Assembly: GCA_961205875.1 (NCBI GenBank)
Contig: OY540812.1
Coordinates: forward strand, 6,634,001-6,698,000
Direction of reading: 5' to 3'
DNA length: 64,000 nt
Source of the DNA: Sialis fuliginosa
Lineage: Eukaryota; Arthropoda; Insecta; Megaloptera; Sialidae
Of this stretch, positions 25,851 through 38,696 are shown piece after piece. Under the pieces are notes generated by a model. It was given only the letters and a program-made list of their open reading frames with translations, did no database searches and was not told where the DNA came from. Positions within the stretch are counted from its first letter, which is position 1; the number at the start of each line of letters is the position of its first letter. Made by a program: the position numbers and the translations under genes.

Positions 25851-27216
25851 AATTTATGAAATACCCACCCAGTATCTGGCCTGAAACTAAAAGAATTCTC
25901 ACTAAAAATAAAAAAATAAACACATAATTACTTTTAACCAATTTTATTAAAAATATTCATACATCTATGTTATAAATATTTTTATAGTATATATATTTTC
26001 TGCAGACAATAACATATTTGTATAATTACAAATAAACGAAATAAATGTTACAAAACTTTTACACAATGTTATATAATATGGTTAGATTCCACTAATCTAT
26101 TTCAATATAAAATAATTGAATTAAATAGTAAAATAAAAGGAACTAAAATACATTTGTATACTATTCGTTTTGAATTACCAGGAATAAGTCATATTTCATA
26201 CAAATTAATTTTATTTCACTCATCATATTCTTCAAAAATTTCATAAGCTTAAAAATAAAGAAATAATACATATAGAAAGAAATTATAAATTAAACGTAAA
26301 ATGTTACTGTTTATAAATACAAAATTTTTTTTTTTTTTTAAATATCATACAGGTTAAAAGTTCAAACTGATAAAATTCAAAAAAATATTATCTTAATATT
26401 TGCAACATTTTTAAAAACAAATAGAAACAAAATAAAGTAACTTTTTACAACTGACTCATTCCTTATCAGCGACATATCCAGGAAAGGTGCTGGAAACACT
26501 TTAGCACCCTGTGTTCTGATCCTCTTTTTGTTTTAATTTAAAATAAATTTAATTATGGCATTTTGAAAACATATTAAAATAAGAAGTATAAATTATTTTG
26601 TAAAATCCTGGATAAGCGCCTGCTCTAATACTAATAATAATAATATTTGTATTAATGTAATCTCTAAATATCAAAAATAAAATAAAATTGATACTTATAT
26701 ACAAACATTTTAACTACATACTGTTTTAAGCACAATCAGTTTTTTATTTTTTATTTATTTTTTTATCACAAGTCTTTATCTACATTTATGCTGAATTATA
26801 AACATTAAAAAAAGACAAACACAAAAAATTATAATAACTACCTACATATAAAAAAAATTTATGTAGTAGAATAAAAATAAATGAGATTAAAGAGGCAAGA
26901 TTCGGTATATTTTTAAAAATTACCCAATATTTTTATATCACAGACCTTCTCTAACATACCAAACTTACAATGCTCTGTCTCTTATTTTTTTATTTAGTGT
27001 TTTTTTATCAAGATAGTTACCACTATAATATACATCCATTTACGCGGATTCCATTTACACAATACCTCCATGGAACCAATAAACCGCATAAACGGAGGGA
27101 TTACTATAACAGTAAAAATCAATGATCAGTTCAAAGAGTGCTTTAAGGCATTCTACTAGTACAACTTAACAGGCTCAACAGATCAAACACCATTTTATTG
27201 TCGATAATTCAGTCTG

Positions 27217-27380
27217 TTAATAGCATTGGTGTCACTCTTATGTTTTTTCTTAAATGCCAGTCTGATTGAATTCAATAATACAGATCTTCAACGGTGCTAA
27301 AATGCCACTCGTATTAAATCACATATAACAGATTTTCGATATGGTGACGGTCTCCGTTTTTGTTAAATGCCAGTGCTTAA
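27217..27380. mobile_element. Short, internally deleted copy of the TTAA MITE
   Basis: Closely matches 12640-12864 (tctgattgaattcaataata; aaatgccactcgtattaaat; tttgttaaatgccagtgc) but lacks about 65 internal bases and most of the left part. TTAA is present at both edges (27217-27220, 27377-27380), and a degenerate left end (tagcattggtgtcact) follows the first. Confidence 0.7.
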
Positions 27381-27870
27381 TAAATGTTTTCATAATAACA
27401 CATACTTTCGACTGATAATCAATTTTTACTGTTACAACCCTAGAGTCACTTCAAGCTCCAAATCGGTTACCTGCTGCTCACCAATTATATCATAATGATG
27501 TAAAGTAAATTTCATAATAATACTTAATATAATAAAAATATAAATAAAAATAATCAGTCTTTTATAAAAATATAATATTTCATTCATCAGTGTTAAAATA
27601 AATATTGCAACGCAATTATGGACAAAAAATATTTGTTGTATAAGATAAAGAAAATGTCATCAAATAAAACATTTAAAACTACGACTATATAAAAACAATG
27701 TGGTGAAGCTATTATCTCACATGTATACACTTATACATATTAATGATAGATAAGTATAATATATAAAATTTTAATCTTTTTTTTTTAACTACGACTTTTT
27801 GATATTTTAATAAAAAGTTAATAATGGAATCAACTAATTCCTAATACTTATTCTCCTTAATTAATTATAT

Positions 27871-30063
27871 TTAAAACAAACCTTTCAATCCTAAAATAAG
27901 TGCTTTTTTATCAACCCAGTCTCCAGCCTTTTGTTTAACTGTTCTTGACTGCTGAACAGCTTTAGCAGCTTCTTGAAATTTATCTTCATTTCGACGCATA
28001 TACATAATTGCATCACCTTCCATTTGTTGAATTTTTTCAGGTCTTATTTCAACAAAACTAAGCATTTCCGTTAAGTACGGGTTAAATCTAAAGTATACAT
28101 TATGTGGCAGCAAATCTGACAACATAGTATGAACACCTAAAAAATAATATTGGATATTTAGATTTTATATCAATAATTATTTCCGGGGAAGCTGAACTGT
28201 TGATACATACCTTCTGTGTCTGTAGCACTATCAACAATTCGCATGAATTTTGTTTTCCATGATGAATTATTAGCTGTAGTTATTGGTGTATCGCTTTCCA
28301 AAGGTGCTGGATGTGTTCGTCCAGTTCCAAAAGATACAACACACTGTATTGGAGTATTAGGCCATAATTGTTTTGCTTCGTGAATAGCAACTGCAGTTGG
28401 ATTATTTACCATTACACCACCATCCTAAATTTAAAAAAAAATCAATTATTACCAAAAGGGGAAACTAATAAGATATTTATTATATTTATTTAGATGTCAA
28501 AAATTACTTAATGAAACTAACTTACTTGATGTAAAAGACCACCTAGTTTATATTCTTCGAAATAAGTTGGAGCTGCTGCAGATGCTCTAACTGCTTGCCA
28601 AATAGCGTAATCACTTCCTCCAGGATACTGTGACTGCACTCGATAAGGAAGAGAGTAATTTCTGAACACAAATGCTGATAATGCCGACTGATTGACAATA
28701 GCAGAGACCGTACAAAACTAAAATCATCAATAAATATTATTATATAGAAATTTTTAGTCCAATATTAATAAATTCGTATATATTCATGGTATATCGTATA
28801 GTGTACTGTAAATAAAAATATATTCGTACTTTTGGACATTTTGGATCACGTGCAGTTGAAATAAGCTTCGTTTCTCCTAAATAACCTCTTAGTAAAATTT
28901 CCCAAAGTTCTGTATCATAATACGAATGACTCCAAACTAAACTGCTTGTTCCAACCCATGCGCTTTGAGTAAATATTTTTGTGCTTATTTCTTTGTAGAC
29001 ATTTGATAAATCGTCTAATGTTTTTTTATTAGCAGCTGAAAACAAAAAGATTACATATATAAATAATAACTACTGTTCCAGTGCCACTGTATATATGAAT
29101 TTTAAATAAATTTTCATTTTATTTACCTAATGCTGCAGCTAAAATAGCACCAGTGCTGACACCACACACATAATCAAACATTTCATGTATTTTCATTCCT
29201 GTCAATTCCTCTAACTTCTTCAACATCTGTACGACGAGCAATCCTCTAGTACCACCTCCGTCAATAGACAAAATACGGACACCTCTGCCACGAGGTGGAT
29301 CAACATAACCAAGAATAGCAAACACTTCATTAATAGCAGCAGATATTTCAGATTTATCTGTAGATTCCCTCATACGCAACAGAATTCTGACTGCGCCATC
29401 TTTCACAGCGCAACCTCGTGCTTCAGGAAATTGTTGCAAATGTTGTGAAAGTTCTTCGATACGATTGAGTCTAGACTGTTCATTTTCAGCCATTAAGATA
29501 GATGAAATCACATGGCGTGTACGATAGTTAACACTTGTCTGCAATAAAATAAATATTAATATTTATTTAACCTGTAAACTGTTGATTTCACTAATTGAAA
29601 GGAAATCACCATTTACAAGATTAATAGAACCACTGTAACTTACATGAGAGAAAACTGCTTGTTGTTTAGTTTTCCATTTAGGAACAGTTTCCACTTTCTG
29701 CTTTTCATTTTCATTTGGTTGTTTATTGGTAATCTTAAGAGCTAGCCCTGTTAAAACATTTGGTAATTTATACCCCTGCTCTTTGGTTAAAGCTTTAGTC
29801 TCTTCCTTTTTCTCAGCAACAGCTTTTTCAGACTTGTTCTCTGATGGCGTGTTTACAGTTTCAACATTATTTGGTATACTGGTAATTGATTCAAAATTAC
29901 GTATCAATGTCTTTCCATAAACTGATGGTTGTATTTTTTGTAAAACGGCAGCAAGCTCTTTACTTAAAACTAAATTAACATTTTTATCTGTCGCAACTTT
30001 ATTCAAAAACTCTTTAAATTGTATTAAAAATTTCCATTGTGATGGTAAAACTCTTGCTGACAT
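27871..30063 (-). CDS. PNPLA8: Calcium-independent phospholipase A2 gamma (patatin-like)
   Basis: Membrane-associated lipid hydrolase of the patatin family; the vertebrate enzyme acts on phospholipids in mitochondria and peroxisomes. Six coding exons (about 30063-29572, 29538-29127, 29035-28830, 28717-28526, 28424-28211, 28136-27871) join in phase to 593 residues. The exon 2 product has the oxyanion loop DGGGTRG and the nucleophile motif GVSTG; the exon 5 product begins with DGGVMVNNP, which holds the Asp of the Ser-Asp dyad. The N-terminal ~165 residues are poorly conserved and basic, as expected for a targeting region. The start [12 protein letters not shown] at 30063 was chosen because the upstream sequence to the acceptor at 30104 needs a further exon; an untranslated exon probably ends at about 30224. 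The catalytic domain is complete, and nothing suggests a pseudogene. Confidence 0.95.
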
Positions 30064-30355
30064 TTTTGTAATCTGTCCAGAAGAACTGTCTGTTTGAAAT
30101 TGCCTGTAAACAAAAACAACAACTATTATTGGAAATACATAAATACAAATTATACATTGCATTGTGAAATATTAAAGTAAATAAGATGATGTCACAATCT
30201 ATATTTTTGGTTATTTTTTTACCTGCTAACAACCCAAATGCACACAAATGTTTTTATTCATTTTTGTTATAAAATAATTAAGAATTTTGAATTTTATGTC
30301 AAAATTATAAACCTCTTTCAATTTTTAATAAGTGTCAAAACATCAGCTGTTCCTA

Positions 30356-30363
30356 TGACGTCA
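30356..30363. promoter_or_regulatory. CRE-like palindrome upstream of PNPLA8
   Basis: A perfect TGACGTCA lies about 130 bases upstream of the likely 5' non-coding exon of PNPLA8. Such sites bind CREB/ATF-family factors in animals. It is a single short match in about 60 kb, so this is suggestive only. Confidence 0.35.
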
Positions 30364-31239
30364 ATGATCAGACGATATGTACACTAATAAAAAATCATAC
30401 AAATTTTTAATTCATTTAATTTGATTAACATGTTTAAGACGTAGTTCTAAACATATAAATTGTAAAATTATAATTTTTAAATATTTTTAAAAAATAACCA
30501 AAATTATATAACTAATTTAAATCACAAAAAAAATTTTTAAATAAGGAAGTTGAATTTCACAGTGTAACAGACAAAAAATACATAATTCACACCTTGTACC
30601 AATGTTTATACACGTACGACAATGTCTAATATTTTTACTGAAAGACATTATAATAAAATGAATTCAACAATATCACTTATCACAAAACAACAACAAATAT
30701 CACTGATACTAGTTTAAATAAACGAGCATAAAATATTCGATCTGTTATCACAGTTTTAACAATTAAACTGTACCAATGACCAATACTGAACGAGTGGTAT
30801 GTATTAATTGAAATCAAATCCGCGATCCATTTAAAATTTATACGTTCTGTAAAGATGTTTACATCTCTACAACTAGACAAATAATACTTTTTGTTCATCA
30901 AAATACTGCGAAATATTCGCCGACTATCACTGGATCGAAGCCAGAAGGCCATATAACTCATACGACGCTCTAGAACCCCGCCTCCTGTATCACCTCATAC
31001 GACGTCAGTGGTTAAAAATACAAAAGAACTGTATATGTAATACGATTATTAGATTCACGTGCAGTACCCGACGTAAGAGGCTGGAAAAATCAATTGAATA
31101 TACTTTCTACGAAATATTTGAGCAAATATTAATTTTGACTCTGGGTACAAGTCGCGTCTCATTTTGTTGCATTAAAGTTATAAACATTTTAAAAACTAAT
31201 CAAAAATCTACTCCTTTTCACAGGGACATATTTACCGTA

Positions 31240-33190
31240 TGGGCGAAAAGAGCAATTGCCTGGGGCGGAAAATTTGTCAGGGCGGCAGTTAGGAAATAAG
31301 GGTTTTGTAAAATATTTCTTTTTAATAGAAATTTTTGTAATTTTGTTTTAGACCTTTTTCTTGTAGGGAGTATTTTTTTCATAATAGAATTTTAATTTTT
31401 TTTTAGAGAGATGGCAAAAAATCATACTGATATTGTATAAGGCTTATACTAAATACTATAAGCCTTACATAAAAAATAATACCACCGGGGCAGTGCCCCG
31501 GGGCCCCCAAGTATAGGGGGGACCGCAGTAGTATAAAAAGAAGATGAAGAAAGACTTAAATTTTTATATTATATTTTGCATATGAGGGGCCCTCGACTAC
31601 TTGCTGCCCCGGGGCCCCAGAGCCTTGAATTACGGCCCTGGCCAGTTATTTACATTTAAAAATCTTCGGTCTATCATTTAAAGTTTTTTTATTTTTTAGA
31701 ATAAAAAAAAATAGGTCTAGCAAACAAAATGAAAAGTATGTAGGTTATACTTTTTGTGCATTACAAGAATTAGAAACGTGATAACTTTAAAGACCTTTCA
31801 TTTTAGGAAGTATGTTATTTTTAAAAATGAACACTTTCCTTTGTAATATTTGTAATTTTGTTTATTTATAATGTATACGAAGCATTTATCACGTAGATCT
31901 TGCAATAATTCATCTTTCAAGAAAAGTTTAAAGTGTTTTTAATATTCCCCTTAACTTTTTGAATTACATACTGCATTTTTTAACAGTTAATTCAATAAAT
32001 AAGTTATATATTTTTGTTCATATATTATTTATTTAATTTTTTTTAAAACAAAACAATTATTTTTCGTAGATTCATCTCTGTGTGTCTATATATAAAAAAT
32101 AAATGAAAACCTGTTATAACCGAATAAATAAAATTGAATGGCGATGTACGATTCGCAAAAAAAGAATTAATATGATACTACGCATCAATGGAATACGTAA
32201 CTAAAATAGAGTAGTAAACATTAGAGTAAATAAGGAGGTGTATCAACTTTTACACCAATCAAAAACGAGGTCACTGTAAAAAGTAAACAACCGGTGTCCT
32301 TGGAATAATAAAAATGTCTACTTATTTTTAAATTCCTACGATTTTTGGTCTGTGAAAATTATTTAAAAAAAACTATTTTATAAAATAATAATACATTATC
32401 TATATGGGGCATGATAGTATATCAACATACAGATATTATATTTTAAATATTAGATTATTATCAGTTATCATTAGGTCATTCCATAAATAAATAAAACGCA
32501 CATGATAGGTTTCCGTAGTCATTACGATTTATAAACAAAAGTTATTTCAATTTTTTTTATAAACTATTCTAGCTACAGTGTTCGTTATAATTTTCATTGA
32601 AAGTACTAACTAAAAGCTACATTCTAGATTTTTATTTTATTTTTTGTATCAATAGTTTAGAAAGTAGAAGAGGGAGCTCTGATAACGACATTTAAATGCA
32701 AATATATCGTGACTGAACGGTTAAAATCAAAAGATCATTTGACATTTTTTGGTGCATTTTAGGAGACCTATCCAATGACATCCCACTCAATGGGATATGT
32801 GAAAAAAAATGTGAGTTCACTTTTCAGTCTATGGGAGGGTGGTCCAAAATAATTTTGAGTGTTCGTTATAATTTTCAGTGGAAGTACTAATTAAAAGCTA
32901 CATTCTAAATTTTTTCAGATTTTTGAAAAGATAGTTTAGAAATTAAGGGAGGGGGGGCTCTGATCACGACTTTCAACGCAAATATATCGTGACTGAAGAG
33001 TTAAAATCAAAATGTCATATAACATTTTTTTTATTGCATTTTAGGAGACCTATCTAATAAAAATAAATTACAGCCTGTACACTGATTTGAACCAAAAAGT
33101 CACTATGTCCCATTGTGCGCCGCCCCACATGGCCTGGCACCCCGGGCGGTCGCCCTGTTTCGCTCCCCCCTAAAGCCGGCGCTGTAAGTA
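31240..33190. mobile_element. Decayed, probably nested hAT-type elements
   Basis: Several GC-rich ends stand out in AT-rich DNA. The reverse complement of 31605-31640 reads cagggccgtaattcaaggct. The reverse complement of 33165-33184 reads cagcgccggctttagggggg. gccccggggccccc-type blocks occur at 31490-31520 and 31602-31620. These resemble hAT-family termini (CAG-G-C...). No transposase ORF or clean 8-bp target duplication is visible, so the number and borders of the elements are uncertain. Confidence 0.5.
32577..33055. repeat. Two tandem ~280-bp direct repeats
   Basis: 32577-32773 and 32858-33055 match as direct repeats. Shared blocks are tgttcgttataattttca, aaaagctacattcta, gcaaatatatcgtgactgaa and gcattttaggagacctatc. 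They have diverged by substitutions and small indels. No coding capacity. Confidence 0.8.
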
Positions 33191-34549
33191 ATTATTATTA
33201 TTAATTTTTAATTTTTTAACTAATTTTTTTTGAGCTTTTTGATACAGGATTTTACTAAAAAAATATTTTTGAGACAAAATATTAATTTGTCTACATTTTT
33301 TATAAAAAATAAAAACAAAAATGAAAATTTTATTTAAAAAAAATTATAATTTTAAATTAAAAATTTACTTAACAAAAGTTGTTAATTTAAACATATTTTT
33401 AAATATAAAGTACTAATTGATATATCATTCCATTTAAAATTTTTGAATTATCCCCAATTGAAGTTTTACATTTTTAATATGCCGCGTATGACACTTTAAA
33501 TTATCCAAAACTCAAATAATCTACATCATTAAAAAGTTCGTTATTTTTACTTTCAAATAAAAATTTAAAAATAATATTTCATTAACATTTAACGAAACGA
33601 AAGCACTTTTACTAAAACCCTAAAATTTGGGAACAAGTCGCCATATTTTCTAAACAACTAAATGTATGAAAATTTTTTTTTTACAAAAGTTTCTTACTTT
33701 TTTATGATCTTTAAAATTATCTCCTTTTTGATATACCATTCCATTTGATTTTACTGAGAAACAGGCATGTACCCCTTAAACTACCCCCCAAGGAAGAGTT
33801 TTAAGAAGTTGAAAATATTTTCCTGAAATTCTTTAGGGTTGATATATATATAGTAAATTTTTTATCATAAAACTCTATCTTCAATAGTTTAGGCGTAAAA
33901 CATAGTGGACAGGTGGTCTGGAACACCCGGTATATTTCTTTTAAAAAAAATCGAAGCATTTTTATAAAAAATATAGACAAATTAATATTTTGTCTTAAAA
34001 ATATTTTTTTTTATATTATTCTGTATTTTGTCAATCAAAAAGCTCTCTTAATTTTGCATAAAATTCAGTTTTTAAGATATTTGGCATTAAAAAAAATTCA
34101 ATATGGTAAATTTTTTATAAATAATTATAAAAAATTAAAATTATACTGGAACATATCCTTATAAAAGGTTTTATAACATACTGCAAACTCATGAAAATCC
34201 TCGAGGATGATATGAAGTGATTTTTTTATTTATGGAATGACCCTAATACAAATGAAAAATATTAAATTGGTTCTTAATAAAGTGCGACTTGCACTTGACA
34301 TTTTTATTCCAACTGGAAATAATAAAACAAATATTCTGAAGATAATATATTTCCATAAAAATAATACAGTCATTTTCAATCACATAAGATTATATCAATT
34401 TACAGAAAAATACAAATATATAGATTAGCAACATACACTGCAGGTTAACTTTGGGTATGACTGATGACAATCGCAAATAGTAATATATACCGCTGGTATT
34501 ATATATTATGTAACAATTAAAAAACGAATATTTCATGATATTTACAAAA

Positions 34550-36780
34550 TTAACTTTTAACAAGTTCATATTTCTCAAGAAGAATATCTATTTCGTTTGC
34601 TTCACAAGTACTAGATACTTTATTAACAATTGTTCGAAGAGCTAAAAACAAAAAATTATTGAATAAAATATGTTGCTTACATCCAGAAATTTCATACAAA
34701 CCTTTTTTATCATTATTTGACATAAACATAATTATGGTTGAAAATCTCTTAACGTTGGTTAATGCCAATAAATAAGTCAATACTTTTTTCCAATCTGCTG
34801 GAACGAAGCATTCTGCTATTGTATTTATTATCTCGGAAAATAAATCACTTTCTAAAAATTCTTGAAAGATACTTGGCAAGTTATCTGGAGGTATTTTCTA
34901 AAATAAATTTTTTTTTAATTAATTGTTGCTTATTGAAAAATTTCCTAGTTTGGTAATTTATTTATTAACTTATTTATACATATAACGAGAGAAGTCCTAG
35001 AAGTGACTGATTCATCAATGCTCAGCCTAAACCCCCGGACCTAGTACGTGAAGTTTTGGGTGTCTTTCTTTTATAACGTAAACACACACTAAGAAAGGAT
35101 TTTCCGAAAATCTAACCCCTGATATTAGATTTTACGAATTATATCAATGTTCATAAACACGAATAAAACGCAGATGGGCCACTAGTTAATTTATAGAATT
35201 CCTCACCACACATCGCCAAAATATAATAATTTACTTTTAGCTGTTAGTATCCAAGTACATTGCTAATGTAGAATATTTGGAATAATATGGGAATTTTAAA
35301 TATTTTGACAATAGTCAGGAATCAGGACAGTAGAAAAAAACATTGATCATCCTAGTTAATATATACCATACAATAAAACTATATACACACCATTATGTAT
35401 GAATATTTTCGAGATGAATCATTTTGCATCGTTTTCCAATGAGCTGAAAACTGCAGACAATTAGAAGGCACAGGATAATCTACAAGCACTTCTTTCTTAT
35501 GTGAAATTTCAGGAATTTCAAATACTGTAGATTTTAAGGAAGTTTCATAATTTTTTTCTATGATTTCAATTCTTTTTAATGGTTTCTATAAAAATATTAA
35601 TATAAATAACAATTTAAAAAAAGAAAAGGTTATATTTTCTACCTTAGATCGTAGATGTGGTGCTTTATGAATAGGCTGAATCAAAACATCTTCATTTTCT
35701 GATTGAAACTGTATGGAAGGATTAATTTCATCCTTTCTCTTACAAATTTCCGATATTTCGTTAACATTAGATATGATTCTTTTAGTTGTTCCACTCGAAT
35801 CACCTTTACATTTTTCTTCATTAGATGTAGAAGGAACAAATTTTGGAATAAAAGGTTTAGACGTAGTTAAACATTTATTTTTATTCAATTGAGTTAAAAC
35901 TTTTTGCAGTTCACGTTTTGATTCAGAGTTATGAGGCTCTAGTTTTAATACTTCTTGTAAATCAGAATGCGCACTTTGATATTGTTTTAATTCAAATCTA
36001 GCTGCAGCTCTACGTTGATAAGCTTTTACATAAGTTGAATCAAGCTGAAGTGATGTCGTACAATCAGTATCAACATATTGATATCTGCAAATGAAATTTT
36101 TTAAATAATTTTTAAGCACTTATACTATGTGTTTCCTTAAAACTTACTTTTTTAATTTTAAATAACACAAAGCACGATTAGCATAAAATATTGGATCATA
36201 TGAATAAAATTTAATAGCTTCTGTATAACAAATAGCTGCCTCGGTCCATTTTTGTTCCTTTACAAAACGATTTCCCTGAAAATCAAAATATTGTAAATAA
36301 ATTCTATTGAATTATTATAATAAATTTATATATACTTTATCCTTTTCAAAATAAGCTTTTTGTTTAAGTTGTTCATCTGTAAGTTTTGGTAAAGGTTCAT
36401 CATCTGATGAAGAAGATGTATGTCTATCTTGTACATCTGCATCAGTACAAGCTTGATCTACATCAAATTTATCCCAAGAAGCATAATCATATGAAGAAAT
36501 ACGTTTTGTTTTACTTGTTTCTGGTACATCAGATGATTCCGTATTTTTTATTTTTTTACTACGAACTGGTGGAATAGTCTACAAGTAAAACGAAATATAT
36601 CCCATTAGTGTTAAATAATAATCACTTAAAATAAAGAATACATACAGATTCATTAGCATTAAAACGAATTTCGTTCTCTTTTCTTTTCATTTCATCTTCC
36701 CAATTAACTAAATCTCGCATAAAAGACTGCAAGTCTTCTGAGTTGTCACGGACTTGTTTTTGCAATAAAATAGTGTCCAT
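34550..36780 (-). CDS. RPAP3: RNA polymerase II-associated protein 3 (R2TP co-chaperone)
   Basis: RPAP3 (Drosophila spag) tethers Hsp90/Hsp70 to the R2TP complex, which assembles RNA polymerases, snoRNPs and PIKK kinases. Seven exons (36780-36646, 36578-36336, 36275-36148, 36084-35643, 35585-35391, 34897-34702, 34641-34550) join in phase to 476 residues. The N-terminus has LQSFMRDLVNWEDEMK, a hallmark of the family. A single three-motif TPR domain follows (GNRFVKEQKWTEAAICYTEA through YVKAYQRRAAARFELKQY). After a Ser-rich linker comes the RPAP3 C-terminal domain (IPPDNLPSIFQEFLESDLF...PADWKKVLTYLLAL). One TPR domain rather than the two of the human protein matches the insect form. It is divergent from RpL29, with 453 bases between start codons. 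Confidence 0.95.
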
Positions 36781-37233
36781 TTTAATATTATCATAAAATA
36801 ACAATATTTATAGCATAAAATCTCCCAATATTCTAAATTAAAACGTATTGAACAAACAAACAATAACCTAACAATTTCGTATTTTCATCTGTCATGTCAG
36901 TAATACCATAATACAGAAATTTAGACACTATTATTATCATAGAGTTATATTATGTCATTTTCACATATTTGTATACTTGTTTATCAACTTTATGTTTCTC
37001 AAACTGTTTAATAAGAAATTAGTGTGGAGATTTATTATTCTGTGGTGTGGAGGAAAACAGAAAGGTATTTATTAACATTATTTATCTGATATCATCTGTG
37101 TAAATTTTCATTTTTATAAGAATCTAATTATTTGTATTTAATTAGTAAAGATTATTTTCATATTATTTCCGATTATTTCTTACTGATGTAATATTTTAAC
37201 CTTACATTTTCAGTTGACAACTACTATTTAGCA
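36781..37233. promoter_or_regulatory. Divergent promoter region RPAP3 / RpL29
   Basis: The two start codons point away from each other across 453 AT-rich bases, so both promoters must lie here. No TATA box can be assigned confidently. It probably includes the RpL29 5' UTR and a short intron, because an acceptor-like tttcag ends at 37212. Confidence 0.6.
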
Positions 37234-37806
37234 ATGGCGAAGTCGAAGAATCATACAAATCATAATCAAAGTAAGTATTAACTATAAGGAGTAATAATGT
37301 TCATGTTTATTGAAAATTAAATTAATTCTCTATTTAATTACAGACAGAAAGGACCATAGAAATGGAATTAAAAGACCAAAACGTTTCAGACATGAATCGA
37401 CTCTAGGTGTAAGTATAGTATTTAATTTTATACCGCATTAGTGGTACGACTTTGAAATTTCGGTGCAAGACATCTCAAATTTCAGAAAATTGTTTATAAT
37501 ATGTAAAATTGAGTCCATGAATTTATCTAAAATAACCCCGTTTTGCTATAGGAAATTACAAGCAGCAGAGACCATTTTGAGTTTCTTAATTAATGCATTC
37601 TTATGCTTGCACCCAAGTTCTAAACTATTTTCTGTATATTTGAAAACTTCAATTTTAGTTCTAAATAATTGTATTTTCAGATGGATGCTAAATTCTTGCG
37701 TAACCAGCGATTCGCTAAGAAACATAATCTTAAACCAGTCCAACAATTTAAAAAAGCAGCAGAAAGAAAAGCTGCCAAAGAAGCGAAAAAAACTGCAAAG
37801 AAATAG
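37234..37806 (+). CDS. RpL29: 60S ribosomal protein L29
   Basis: Small basic protein of the large ribosomal subunit. Three exons (37234-37270, 37344-37408, 37681-37806) join in phase to about 75 residues, starting MAKSKNHTNHNQNRKDHRNG and ending in a Lys/Ala-rich tail (AAKEAKKTAKK). The MAKSKNHTxHNQ start and KPxRxRxESxxGMDxKFLRN core are diagnostic for eL29. The second intron (~270 bases) is the longest; introns of ribosomal protein genes sometimes host snoRNAs, but I see no clear C/D or H/ACA boxes. Poly(A) signal AATAAA follows at 37818. Confidence 0.97.
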
Positions 37807-37817
37807 TTTAATGTTTT

Positions 37818-37823
37818 AATAAA
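37818..37823 (+). terminator. Poly(A) signal of RpL29
   Basis: AATAAA, 12 bases after the stop codon, followed by a T-rich stretch at 37840-37852. This fits the very short 3' UTR expected of a ribosomal protein gene. Confidence 0.7.
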
Positions 37824-38450
37824 AAAAACTTCTTAAATTTTGTTTTTTTTTCGTTACCTTTAATATTTCATTTTTTTGTCAATACTTTCTATAATTTAGT
37901 CATGTTAAACAAAGTAGCTATTTATAATAGAATTGATTACACTAACACGATTCACATTATGGAACGTCGACTATAAAACGAACTTATTTTTTTGAAAGGA
38001 ACCCAAACTTCACTTCTGATCCTGAATCAAACAATTACTACTCTACTGTAATGCATTAAAACAATTTAAAAATTCATAATTTATTTTAACATACATTACA
38101 TATAATATAAAAATATACAAAATCATTATTTTAATCACAGAATACAAAAACTTTATTATCTGAGAGCAAAAAGATTATACCTAGAGGATGCACTTCACAT
38201 ATCAGTAATACAAATAAAGAGAGGGAGATTATGCACAATCTAACAAGTCTTCACCACATTTCTCACATACAAATTATATGACAACACGTGCAGTATAACG
38301 TCAAGCTTGCATCATTTATATTTTGTGTTTACTTTTTTAACGGATTTTAGTTATTCATCTGACAAAATTTTAATAATTAAAACATTAACTTTACAATCTA
38401 ATAGAAACGTTTAAGATCACATAATTTTGTCATTGAAATTTTAAGTCCGT

Positions 38451-38696
38451 TCATGCTTTAAAATCGGTCTAGCTGGATAATCCAATTGTTGATAGGTGCC
38501 AATAAAAATGAGTTTTTTGTCATAATACCTCCTTTCTGGTTAGACCTATGACCAAAAGTTATAAGCAATATTTTACTTTTGTCTTAAACAATTCTTTGTA
38601 GGTTAAATAGTTTCTAAGATTGGTCTATTTACGTCTGAACAATCTAGCTCTCCAACCAGACCTTAATATTAGCGATAGACCAGTTTTAAAGCATGA
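38451..38696. mobile_element. 246-bp MITE between RpL29 and TRAIP
   Basis: The left end tcatgctttaaaatcggtct and right end agaccagttttaaagcatga are inverted repeats of about 20 bases with two mismatches. No ORF is present. A target duplication is not obvious, so the superfamily is undetermined. Confidence 0.75.

Larger units (their letters stand above)
24170..27870. other. Gene-free region between coiled-coil gene and PNPLA8
   Basis: About 3.7 kb, AT-rich, without a convincing gene. It holds a possible transposon end at about 24404 (cataggcgccgactttcggt), repeat copy B (25665-25850), a short pogo/Tigger-like fragment at about 27030-27115 (ccatttacgcgg; aaccgcataaacggaggg) and the short TTAA element at 27217-27380. 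The rest looks like unique AT-rich sequence. Confidence 0.6.
30370..34549. other. Transposon-rich gene-free region
   Basis: About 4.2 kb between PNPLA8 and RPAP3 without a supportable gene. The centre (31240-33190) carries GC-rich transposon ends and a ~280-bp tandem duplication (listed separately). The flanks are very AT-rich. Small ORFs here lack codon bias, splice context or recognisable domains. Confidence 0.65.

Noticed and set aside
30680..30961. 93-codon minus-strand ORF upstream of PNPLA8
   Set aside because: No recognisable domain, low-complexity composition and no splice or promoter context; probably chance.
33913..34428. Small ORFs in the AT-rich stretch before RPAP3
   Set aside because: Poly-Lys/Ile/Asn composition expected of random AT-rich DNA, with no domain or splice evidence.
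37409..37680. snoRNA in the RpL29 intron
   Set aside because: No convincing C/D or H/ACA box pair was found by eye.
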